A DNA stretch of 64,000 nucleotides, from contig JADFUC010001231.1 in NCBI GenBank assembly GCA_019722365.1, forward strand, positions 1 to 64,000, in the 5' to 3' direction. This document shows, piece by piece, positions 37,534 to 49,082 of this stretch (the stretch's first letter is position 1; each line of letters opens with the position of its first letter). This DNA is from Lithospermum erythrorhizon. Lineage: Eukaryota; Streptophyta; Magnoliopsida; Boraginales; Boraginaceae. The notes under the pieces are model-generated. The model had not been told where the DNA came from. It saw only the letters and a list, made by a program, of their open reading frames with translations, and searched no databases. A program made the translations under genes and the position numbers.

Positions 37534-37737
37534 TTAGTCAAAAACTTTGGAATCGATTGAATAAATTCTCGCTGGGTTTCGCTGCTTCGTCATATTCATT
37601 AACTCCTCTTCATCTTGTTCAACCACAATGGATGCTCCGAATTTATCCATGAAGACATCCACGAAGTCCCCGCCAACAATATATGGGCGCCGTGGTAGCC
37701 AGTGAACCATTTCAACGCAATCAGAACCGCGAAAGCC
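37534..37737 (-). other. Coding-like fragment next to the LTR element, family unknown
   Basis: A 67-codon open stretch on the minus strand with protein-like composition: VEMVHWLPRRPYIVGGDFVD, then VFMDKFGASIVVEQDEEELM, ending SIDSKVFD and TAA at 37534-37536. Its upstream side meets a TGA at 37738-37740, only about 20 bp before the LTR starts at 37758. It may be an exon fragment cut off by the retrotransposon insertion. I do not recognise the family, and no continuation was found beyond 46745. Confidence 0.35.
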
Positions 37738-37757
37738 TCAGATAAACATTGTCCGCA

Positions 37758-40700
37758 TGTGATAACCTGCTCCATATTAATATTATGAAATAGGCATACT
37801 AGCTTGCTCGGTGGAGTATTTCCTCGAGGAGAAATCGGAAATTTTCAAGTTGAATCGCTGAGATGATTTAATCGACGGCTGGATGTTGCTGACGGTATTT
37901 GGCAGATTTTAAAGTTGTAATCGGAAGTGTATAATATTATTTGGGGGATTAGAAGTTAAAGTTATATTGTAGCCACAATATAAACCCAGACTCTGGCAAT
38001 GGTTCTAAAAACCGAACGAAGAGCTACCTTCGAGATACTTCCAAAGGGACCTACTCCAGACTTTTAATCATCCTTATCACCTTCAAGATTATTATCCAAA
38101 CACAAACTCATCCTCTTTCTCCTCCTCTCTACCAATTCTTTTCTCCACCATTTTCCCTTGATTTTGTTCTTCTTCAATTTTCCAAATTTGGCGAAATTTT
38201 CACTCTAAAATTTTCCTGAGAGATTCCCGGTATTATCTCTACGCTGAGGCAAGAAAGTTCAAATATTTGGAGTATTTCTTGAGTTTTAAGAGTTGACTTT
38301 ATGAATGCTGGGTTGACTTTAGATTCAAATTATAATGGCATGTAAATGTTATCCGAGTACTCCATGGCATTTAATGATGATTTCGAGTAGTTATCAAGTT
38401 GTGCCGGTAAGTGTTATGTTGACTTTTGTTGACTTTTCTTAAATTGACATTAAATGGTAAGAGATCAAAGGACTTGAATATAAATTGCTTGGGAGATGAA
38501 ATCGTTGGTTTGATGGATAAATGTAATTTAGTCAGAAAGTCGGGGGAAAGCTTCAGATAAATTTTCTTGATCGAATCGAGGTTGGTATTTAATTGATTAA
38601 TTAGTCGTTAAATGATTGCCTATCATTAAATGTACTTAAAAGCGATTGTTAGTATTGGCGTACCTGGACGAATATCGAGAATGTAATATGTTGGAACGTT
38701 AAAGCGGGTATATCAATCTCGGGGATACGATTTATCAAGCAAGAGTCAGAATCGAATCGAGACGTGGTATAACACTCGGGGTATATATAAATGTTAAGAG
38801 AGGTTATTCTACTGAACGTGTTATAATGTATGATTGCATGAAGCGAGTCAGCCTAACGCGAAGACTGCCTAGAGTTAACATTATCGCCTCAACTCGAAAG
38901 TAGATTAATCTCACGGGAGTTTTATTTATCGCATGTATATGTATATGTTGTTGTACTTGTTGGGTATCTTGAGGATATAATTACTATTCCCACCATAATA
39001 AAATGATGCGTAGATGCGCTGATTATATATATATATATGATTTTGGTCATGGCTATGAAAGTTGTTATTTCGCGGTTGCTTCTCGCGGTCGGCCCATGAG
39101 TTGTATAGATATTTGCAAGGTCAGGCCTAAGAAGAGTCAGATGGCGCGACATGTCACGCTTGAGTTGACGCCGCTACTGAAATACGTTGGTCGGGTCGAA
39201 ATACGCTTGTCCGCCGAAGACATCATTCGGTATCTGCCTTCGTTACTGCACGATCAGAAATGAAGCTGCCTCGCATTTAGTAACGACTGGTGATTGCTTC
39301 GCACTGCTACGCATTCTAAGTGGATAGCTTATGTCGACGGGCATGCTTTCTCCCCGCAGCCGCTGATATATGCGCATTAGTCAGAGAACCGGACTTATAT
39401 CGAGTCAGATTTGTCGAGTTGTTGAGTTGTCGAGTCACACTCTTGCTGAGTCATTACACATACCAATATTGAGTTGTCGAGCTGATAATAATCGCTGAGC
39501 GGTTGAGTCGATACAGCCTGGATTTCGCTGACGGAGTCGCTGAAGTCACGAAATGACTGGAGCGGGTCATCGTATCGTCATCAGCTATGTCATTGGCCTA
39601 TTGAAGTCTGTGGTTGTAAATATATGTCATAATTTTTATTATGATATGCTTTACACCATTTATATATTATATGACTCATTACTATTTATCGATAATGCTC
39701 CCATTACGCTAGAGGTCAAGCTGAGGAAATTGATGTCTAATTAAGTCAAGGGGTCAGAAATAGTGGATCATATTAACAAATTACGAGGATCCTAGGTCAG
39801 TATACAATCACAACGCTCTTTCTGAGGTTAAAAGTCGAGTTGATCACGGTCGAGATAATATTTGAACGAGAACAATAGACATAAGAAAAAGAAATCAAGT
39901 TCGCGATAATCCGAGACGACAAGCTGATGATATTTATATATGGTGGAAAAAATTGTAGTCAAAAGTGTTGTATATAAGTTATGATCCAATTACGACGCTG
40001 ATACCATTGGGCGCGAGTTTGTTCTATATACTAAATGAGGAAATTGGGAGATACCCGCATTCGATTATCTCGATTTAAGAAACATGCTATTCCAAATAGT
40101 ATTAAGAAAATGAAAACAAGCAGAGATTCCGTTATAAGCATTCTGGATAACAATGAGGCGCTGATTATGATTTGTAGTATCATTTTACGCGGACCCAAGA
40201 TAACCGGGTCGAGTTGTTTCAAGCGATTCGTTGTTTAAAGGGTATCTCAAGTTATGAATATCGAAATGATAACAGATGTTTGGGAGTTGAATATTATACC
40301 GGAAACTCACAGACATAAAGAAAGATAACAAATAGGATGTTTCGGTGACTAAGTCAGAATGCAGTAAAAGTAGCGATGTTGACAAGCGGTTTCATCGGGT
40401 ATAGTCGAAAGGCCAGGCAGTATTTATCCTGCTGGTAGTAGCATACGAAATATAATGCTTGGCGGTGTATAGTTGTTAGTTAAGTAACGGACTTAGTATT
40501 CTTACATATATATGCGGATTACTGACATTCAGATTCACTCTCATTTTCCTCATACCGACTCCCTTATTCCCTACGCGGCCATTTTACGCCAGTTGTCATG
40601 GATGATCGAGATGCGCCGCCGAGTAGCCGCGAACCCGCTAAGTGGGCGACACAAGGATCAAGACCCCAAATGCCATACTTTTTATTTTCCTTGGAGTTTT

Positions 40701-40929
40701 TGTCAGATATAATAGTCATTGGCTGTGAAAACCGTCACGTTTAAGTGCCAGATCTCGTATTATTACCTTCCATTGCCATGTGTTAGTTACTTCACCCGGC
40801 TGACGAAGCCAGACATTTTATTTATTATGTTAAACGGTCATTTTGTTTTAGTGATCCATCGCCGGCGACTGATTATACGAAGCCGATTTACGGTCCCAAC
40901 TCGTGGACGCACCCGCCAAGGCCGTTACA
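37758..40929 (+). mobile_element. 5' LTR (~3.2 kb) of an LTR retrotransposon
   Basis: Begins TGTGATAACCTGCTCCATAT and ends ...GCCGTTACA, giving TG...CA borders. The whole length aligns with 43547-46745, although with many substitutions and small indels, so insertion was not recent. Recognisable shared words include TCTCACGGGAGTTTTATTTA (about 38911 and 44701), GATTTTGGTCATGGCT (39039 and 44827), GGTTAAAAGTCGAG or GTTGAG (39827 and 45635) and GTGATCCATCGCCGG (40851 and 46670). A sub-region (39410-39560) is rich in GAGTTG/GAGTCG words. Confidence 0.85.
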
Positions 40930-43546
40930 ATTTTGGCACGTAGCTAGTTTTTATTTTTGGTGTCTCAGCAGTGGGTTAAGTGTGCCCGGTTTTACGCGAG
41001 TTGGCTATAGCGAGTCATTCTCTCGTTCAGCCCTTTTGTTTTCCGAATTCGCTGACCGCTGGTGACGCCATCGAAGATTTTGTCGATCAAGGCATTTCCA
41101 GGTTCTTACGGTGACTACTTGGAGTTTTGTGTGCTCGCGGATGCTACTGATCGAGACGTATTATACTATGTGACGCGTGAACCGATTATGTTAATGAAGA
41201 CGCTGAGTTATATGTATATAATGACGGGTAACTAGTATATTACCAGATCAACGATGGTCGCTATATATATGATGGGGAAGAGCTTTTGAAACAAGACGTG
41301 GTTAATATGACATACGAGCATCGTGAATATTATGAGATATCAAAGTATATATATTTGGGGGAGTGTCTTAATAGTCGATGCCAAGTGGTAGAGCTGACGA
41401 TGTAGACTTTATGACGGGAGGTGATTAAGGATCAACAGGATAATTAATATAATGAGTACTCGAGGTGGAGTCAGAAGAATATCAATGGGTTATAAGTAAG
41501 GTGACTGGTTAACGAAGATCTATGATTTTAAGGAAATGTGAACGGGTTTGACTTAAACCATAAGTAAGTCAAAAGTAATTCAAACGAGGGTCAATAAGAA
41601 AAGAAATGCGAGGTTATCTGTTAATAATGGTTAAATAAGAGTCAGTGGCTGAGCGGAGTTTATCTTCTACATAGGTAAATGATTATTCTTTGAGGATGTA
41701 AACTCGAAGGAAACCTTGGGAGTATTTAGATACGTGGAGGAATATGTTAGAGAATTTACCAAGAGATGACGAGACGAGAAGTTATTGAAAGGGATTTCCG
41801 GTGTCAATTTGAAGTTGTTGATGTACTGTGCACTGTGGTGGAACTTCTAGGGTATTACAAGGTCGAGCTGAGGAGGATTTTGGGTGATATGTATTTTAGA
41901 TTAGCATTTGAACGTGGTGTAAGATGTCGATTCCAAACAATCAAGATTTAGTCCCGTATACTTGGGAGAGTAATTGTGAATAAATGATAATCGCATTGTC
42001 AAGCTGCGAATATGGACGCAGAGGATAGAGCGAGTAAGTTAAATACGTAATAAGATGCAAGTGGAAGTTTAATTTCGTGGAGCGATAAAGAGGTCAGACT
42101 GGTTAAAGTGGAGTGTGTTGATCGGCAATTCCCGAATGAAATCGTGCTTCCATTGTGGATTGAAATATGTTGTGTGTATCTAAAATATCTTCGAGGAAAA
42201 GTGTTAGTGAGAATTGTCAGAAGAGGGACCTTATTTAAAAATACGTGAGTCAGCGACCCATAGGTGTCAATCCGTAAAACGCGAGGGGGATTTGGAACTG
42301 GAGATGCGCGTGTTCGATGTTGTGCATCAATGGAATAAAGAGTTCGGATACGAGCCGTTTGTCATATATAAATGGTGATATCGTTAGGGTGGATGTAGAA
42401 GAGTTACGTGGTTAAGGTGTAGAGTGGATTGTTGGGTTAGGAAACATTGTTAAGTATCGGAGATGATAATTATGCGGCAGTGCACCTGAGGATCTTGTGA
42501 TTTAAAAGTTGAAATACGTGCTTGTTTTAAAGAAGTTGGATAATTGTTCATGGAAGTTAGCGACTTATACCGGTAAAGTAGCACTAACTAGGCGAATCTC
42601 GTTACTGGAAAGTATGATTGACGAAGCATCAAGTTCTAGGTGAAAGTGAGTGTTAAAGGTACTCGGGTAGTAAATGGCCGATTTCGTGGTAATGAGCCAA
42701 TGGTTAATCATGGAATTTGAGTTAATAAGTACTATTGCTTAATTAAGACTCGATAAGATAGAAAGGTATTAATGTGCATGGTAGAATATTTAGGTGAGTG
42801 AATTGATAAGGTTGGTCGTGGTTCAAGGAGCTGAATGGAAGGTTATTAAAGGTTACGATTGGGGTATCACAGATCGGGCGAATAGGCCGATAAGATTAAG
42901 TTGTAGCGGTTGTTACCGAATTTGTGTGTTGAATGAACCATAAGACTTTGTGAGGTATAAAGATCATAAGGACATAAATCAATGCTTAATGCTATGGTCT
43001 ACATATTGTTAATAAACGTGCGATGTAGGATCAAGTGCGAAGTTACACATTAGTTGTACGCCGAGACATTTGGGTAATCACTATCTATATGTCGAGACAA
43101 ATTGCACGCTGGTCATAAGTGGAATTCGTTTTTTCATGAATGAACTTAATCGTTGATAATGGAGTGTTGGGCGATGACACCACTCATGAGTGTGACAAAG
43201 AGGACGGTATCGGGTGATATGAGTTTTAATTTTAGTGGTATTATGGAGGCAACTGAGGGTGTTCATATCAACAAAGCTATATATATTCCGGAGTAGATAA
43301 GATAATAAGTTGGAACAGAAAAAAATTTGTCGTTTGAATGTTGTGTTATGGTGTAAGAGGGTCACTACCTTAAGTTTATTGACATAAGATATTATGGGAG
43401 CTACGAAGACAGATACTATACTGGGGGAATTTGAGCGGTTTACAAGCGATATTAGTTGATAAAGAGTACGTCGAAAAGGGCTTGCATTATCTCGGCAGAT
43501 TGAACCGAGTAAATTTCGAGGACGAAATTTTATAAGGTGGGTAGAT
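40930..43546 (+). mobile_element. Internal region of the LTR element, no recognisable gag-pol
   Basis: About 2.6 kb. Immediately after the 5' LTR, ATTTTGGCACGTAGC lies where a tRNA-Met primer binding site would be and loosely resembles TTGGTATCAGAGC; TTGGTGTCTCAGCAG about 25 bp further is another candidate. The 3' end has AATTTCGAGGACGAAATTTT (43511-43530), then TAAGGTGGGTAGAT directly before the second LTR. This is the characteristic polypurine-tract neighbourhood of plant Ty3/Gypsy elements and fixes the + orientation. Only short open stretches (such as 41766-41951) exist, and none shows protease, RT, RNase H or integrase motifs. The element is therefore non-autonomous or heavily deleted (LARD-like). 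Confidence 0.75.
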
Positions 43547-46500
43547 TGTGATAACCCGTTCCATATTAATATTATGAAATTGTATACTAGTTGCTCGGTG
43601 GAGTATTTCGAGGAGAAATGGGAAATTTTCGGTTGAATCAGTTGAGATATTTATCTAATCGATCGGTTGAGCAAATGACGGCATTTAAGATTTTGAAAGT
43701 TGTAATCGAGGTATAATATTATTTGGGGATTAGAAGTTAAAGTTATATTAGAGTTGTGTTGTTAAATCGAGACGAAATCGAGCCGAAACCGAACGAGAAG
43801 TCGAGCTGCCTTGAGATATTTTTGGGCGCGGACCCCACGAGACTTTTGATAACTATCCTTTACCTTCAAGATTATTCAACACAAACTCATCCTCTTTCTC
43901 CTCTCTCTGGCCGAATTTTCCCACCATTTTCCCTTGATTTTGTTCTTTCACTTTCTTCCAAATTTTACAGCTTTGGCCCTAAAATTTCTATAGATTCCTT
44001 TGGCATATTCTCTACGCTTGAGGCAAGAAAGTTCAAATATTTTGAGTATTTCTTGAGTTTTTGAAGAGTTGACTTTTATGAATGTTATTGACTTTAGATC
44101 TTGAAATTATAATGGTATAGAAATGTTATCTCGAGTATCGGCGGAGATTTAGCGGTTTATTTTGGAGTAGCGGTCAAGAAAGCTGTGTAAGTGTTATGTT
44201 GACTTTGTTGACTTTTCTTAAATTGACATTAAATGGTAATACAGGATCAAAGGATCTGAATATAGTTGTTTGGGGTATGAAATTGTTGGTTTGGATGTGG
44301 ATAGTCGAATTCTAGTCGAGAAAAGTCAAAGCCAGATACTTTCGTGATCAATCGGGAGGTTATATTTACGGATTAATTAGTTGTTAAATGATTGTTTGAT
44401 TGGTTAAATGTACTTAAGGTGTGATTGTTAGGCATAAGGTACCTGATCGAATATCGAGAATGCACATGTTGAACGTTAAAAGGTATATCAATCTTTGTGG
44501 ATACGATTTATCAAGCAAGAGTCAGAATTGAATCGTAGACGCTGCATAACACTCAGGGTATATATTAATGTTAAGAGAGGTTATCCTGTATGGAATGTGG
44601 TTATAATGTATGATTTCGTGTATGTGAAGTTTAGCTCGGGGCCTAACGCTAAGCATCGCTAGTTAACATTACCGCTTCCCTAACTCGAAAGGAAGATTAA
44701 TCTCACGGGAGTTTTATTTATCGCATATATGCATATATTGTTGTACTTGTCATATCTTCGAGGATATAATTACTATTATTCCAATTATAATAAATGATGT
44801 GTAGACGTGTTGATTATATATATATATGATTTTGGTCATGGCTGCTGAAAGTTGCTATTTCTTTGGCGTTGTTTCAGGTTTCAGCGTCTCACGAAGTGTA
44901 TAGATATTTGTGGTGGTGTTGAAGTCGTGTTAGGGAAAGAGTTGTATATGAGTTGATGTCATAACAGCTTGATGTCGCCGCTGAGTTGGCGTTGCCGGGT
45001 TGAAGGACAAGACTGCTTGAGCCGATTGTCCGGCATCTTTATTTCAGCATTAGTACCAGTGAGTTGCCTCGCACTTAGTAACGACCGTGATTGCTTCGCA
45101 CTGCTACGACATTCGGGTGTGATAGCTATGCCGACGGGCATAAGTTTCTCCCCTCGCAGTTGGTTGATATATGCCATTAGTCAGTAGAAACCGGACTTAA
45201 CAGTTGCAGGATCGCTGAGTTGCCGAGTTTGCCGAGTCGACAATTTTGCTGAGTCAGTTGTGTCGATACCATTATCGAGTTGTCGAGTTGATAATACCGC
45301 TGAAGTTGTTGAGTTGATGGCGTACCGATTTCGTTGACGGAGTCGCTGGTCATTTAGTCGACAGCGGGTTGGTCGCATCGCTGGGTCACGTCGTCGGGTC
45401 AGTTGTGGCCGAGTCCGTGCGTCAGATTATGTTGTTGGACTTTTTGGTGTTACGATATGTTTTACGACTCATTTATATATTATATGACTCGTTTACTATT
45501 TATTGATAATGCTTCCATTACGCTAGAGGTTGCTTTGAGGAATTGATGTCGTAATTGCTATCAGGGTTGAGCAGTGATCATATTATCAAATTGCTACGAG
45601 GATCCTAGTCGTATACACCGCCGCACGCTCTTCGAGGTTAAAAGTTGAGTTGATTGATGGTTGAGATAATATTTAAATGAGATCAAATGATACAAGAAAA
45701 GTATAAACCGAGGTTCGTGATAATCTAGAGATGATGTTGATGATATTTTATATATGGTGGAAAATTGTAGTCAAAGCGTTGTATATAAGTTATGATCCAA
45801 TTATTTACGCTGATACTATTAAGTAGTTTGTTCTATATACTAAATGAGGGAAATTGGGAGATAATTCGTACTTAGATTATCTTGATTTGCAAACATGCTG
45901 TTTCATTTGTATTAAGAAATGAAACAAGTAGAGATTCTCGTTATAAGTATCTCGGATAACACGTGAAAGTGCTGTGATTATGATTTAGAGTATCATTTTG
46001 CGGGCGGACCTAAGATAACCGGTTGAGTTGTTTCTAAAGCGATCTTATTGTTTCATGGTATCTCTGCTATGAATATCGAAATGTGATGGCCGAGTCAGTT
46101 GTATGCTAGAGTTGAATATTATACCGAAACTCACTGCATATAAGAAAGATAACAAATAGAGGGATGCTTCTGGTGACTCGTTGTGAATGTAGTAAAAGGA
46201 AGGACAAGATTGTGGTTTCATCTAAGCGATAGTCGAAAGTGTCAAAAGGAAAGTATTTATCCTCACAGTAGCATACAAAATATAACATTTATGGTGTATA
46301 GTTGTCGGCTAAGTAATGGACTTAGTATTCTTATGTATATATGATTACTTCCGGTGGATATTTGTATTCACTCAGCCTTTCATAGCCGAATTTCTATTCC
46401 CCATGGGCTGCCTTATGCCTAGGTTGTCATGGATGATCGAGACAATGCCGAGTAGCCGCGAACCCGCGCAGTGGCTACGGTGACTAAGACCTCAATGTAC

Positions 46501-46745
46501 CATACTTTTATTTTCCTGGAGTTTTTGTCAGATATAATACGTTGTCAGAAAAACCGCTGTTTGGTGTCAGATTCAGATTATTACCTTCCAGCTTGTCAGT
46601 GTTAGTTATTCACCCGATGGACGCAGTTGTATTATTTATTATTATGTTAAACGGTCATTTTGTTTTTAGTGATCCATCGCCGGTGACTCGACATATTTAG
46701 CCACGACGGTCCCAACCTCGTGGGGGCCCACTGGGCGACGTTAAT
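43547..46745 (+). mobile_element. 3' LTR (~3.2 kb) of the LTR retrotransposon
   Basis: Starts TGTGATAACCCGTTCCATAT directly after the polypurine tract, parallel to 37758. It ends near GGGCGACGTTA, parallel to the 5' LTR end. No matching 5-bp target duplication could be recognised at the outer borders, so one border may have been altered. Differences from the 5' LTR include many 1-10 base indels. Confidence 0.85.
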
Positions 46746-47880
46746 CAGACTTAAGGCCCAAAAAGACAAATGAAGTCATAAGCCTGGGATGCGATTGCTA
46801 GGATCTCCTATACTATCATAAGTTTTGAACTCGGGTATTCTTAAAAACCTCGACATCGACTCGTGTCTCGTCAGCATGGGGTGCGGAGCAAAGATTGTGG
46901 TTTTGCCGGACCTCGAGGCAATGTCTTTGCCAATTATTTAGCTCCTCTACTTATCTGAGCTTAGCTATAACGCCCTCATCGCCTCGGCATTGTCCTCCTC
47001 TCGGTACCGGCCATTTCCCCGGTGATTACGGGGCGACTTCGTGTCGGTTGTTCCTTTCTGGAGACCTATGAGTTTTACCTCGCTATGGACCCATTCTATT
47101 GTCCTCATACTGGGACCGACCAGGTAAGTGGATCCGAGGAATAGCCTTCGTTGTAATCACGACCCTCTTCAGGCAGCCTCAAGCGAAAGTGGGACTGCGT
47201 GACCTTCGCCTTCTCTCAAGTATCGATGGTGCCCTCAGGATAATCTGGCCAATCGACGCTCGCATGACCTACACTCGCGTGTAGGACATATTTGTTGGTT
47301 TGGCATGACTTTTTGAACCAAAATTTCAAGTTATTTCTGAATCATATTCGATCCCCACGCACGGAGCCACCGATTTAGTGTCTTTTTCCTAAGGTCTTCC
47401 CGAGGGACGAGACTTAAAATCTCCGTGCCTCTCTCGACTCATCTAGTTTTTCTGATCGGTGTCCGGGGATTTATCCCGAGGAGCAGGTTCCCCTAATCCT
47501 CTTGGCCCTGACCGCTTTGTTTCGGGGTCTCGGACGCCCGTGACGCGATTCCTCGAGGCTAGAGCATGCCCCACCTTCGCCTGCATGGTTACTCGGTGGA
47601 TGCCCGTCACCCATGCTCTCCGTGTCGAAACCAGGGGTTAGTGGTACCTGCACTACCGCACCGAAGTCGATCACAACCACCTCGACGCGTTGGGCTTTCG
47701 CGTTTGAAGTTTTATCAACAAGAAAGCTTCCGCTAAAGATTACCTCCAAATGGGCGCATACATTGACATTTATGGTGAAATACTGGGAGTCTAGGCTTCG
47801 TGACGCGGGATGTTGTCATTAATCTCTCGACCTCCGTCTCTGACAAGTCTAGCCTCTATGACGTGTGATGAGTGTGAAAC
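46746..47880. other. GC-richer block of unknown nature
   Basis: Clearly richer in GC than its surroundings. Coding-like pieces on the + strand change frame: ETYEFYLAMDPFYCPHTGTD ending at a GTAAGT donor-like site (about 47064-47128), and KDYLQMGAYIDIYGEILGV (about 47735-47790). Opposed open stretches at 47459-47749 overlap on both strands. This could be a remnant of another retroelement or a captured gene piece. No domain recognised. Confidence 0.4.
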
Positions 47881-48059
47881 TGTGAGGCCCGATTTGACTC
47901 TCGATTTGACTCTCCGTTTTGGCTTCAGGCCCATTGAATCTTCTGTCTGGCTCGAGCTTGGAATTAATTATGCCCTAATGGAAGATATAAATGAACCGAC
48001 AAATATTTTGTATCCCATATTTTATTAACATTATGTGGCATAACGGTTAGGGAGCATTA

Positions 48060-48620
48060 ATGTGTCACTAATGAGAACGCCGACCCATTAATTAGAACGA
48101 ATAATACCTTAATTACCTTATAGAATTAAACATTAATATCCAATATATTTTTCTTAAATGTGATGTATATAATAAATCATCGATTTTTTAATATGTGCCA
48201 TTATGATATATTTTCACGGACAAAGGGTTCAATGTATTTGGACTGGCCCAGAAGACCCTTGGGAAAGACGGACTAATTTGGAAGCAAACCGATCCGGTCC
48301 ATTTAAATTAGGGTTTTATCAAGATATTTTCTAAGGTTTCTAAAAAATTGTAAAATTGTAGAAAGCCCAATAATGACGGCTAGGGTTTCTAGAAAGTTCT
48401 AGATGAATCAATTGCATTTAATGTTGATTAGACAATTATAGAAAAAATTTCATATTCAGATAGTAGATGAGTAGTATATATAGATGTGTAAATCCTTAGT
48501 ATTAATCATCCAGAAATCAATACAAGAAACTTTCTTATAAGCTCTCTAGCATTCTTCTTTCATTTATTCTAATTTCTTTCAGAGTTTTTAGTTCTCTATT
48601 TTGCCTGACTTAGTGAACTT
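48060..48620 (+). mobile_element. Possible solo LTR or LTR fragment
   Basis: A promoter-like GTAGTATATATAGATGTG (about 48471) is followed about 40 bp later by CCAGAAATCAATACAAGAAA and a pyrimidine-rich stretch (CTTATAAGCTCTCTAGCATT), a layout seen in plant Copia LTRs. Borders and duplications not found. Confidence 0.25.
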
Positions 48621-49082
48621 CCATGATATTCACTGAGTGGCACATGAGCTTTTCTTGGTTGAAAATGTGATCCTGCTAATAATGAAAATGCACACTTTAG
48701 ATTCGTTCTTTCATTGATGCATGCTTTCCTAATAACATCCATTTGTCTTGGTTTTATTTCCTCTAACTTATACTCCGTGTTTTCTCTCCATTTGAATGAG
48801 TAATAGTTATAAAGGAAATAGAAGGAAATATTTTTTATTTTGTTCTAATTGGAGCGGCAGATGGAGGATTGTTGTTGTAGTGTTAAGAACATGCGGTAGA
48901 TGCAACAACTCATGATATTCAAAACTCGATTTCTCTCGAAATATAGTTGTGTGATTACTAAAATTCATAAATTAATGTCACTATAACAATTGAGTTGACC
49001 ATGTAAAGGGGTTTTAATTATGAAGATGAAATCAACAGTCACGAGTCGACGCATGTGAACGGTCTCCTCCCAAGCCAAACCC

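Noticed and set aside
47459..47749. Overlapping 60-92 codon open stretches on both strands
   Set aside because: Long frames are expected by chance in this GC-richer stretch; neither has a recognisable domain.
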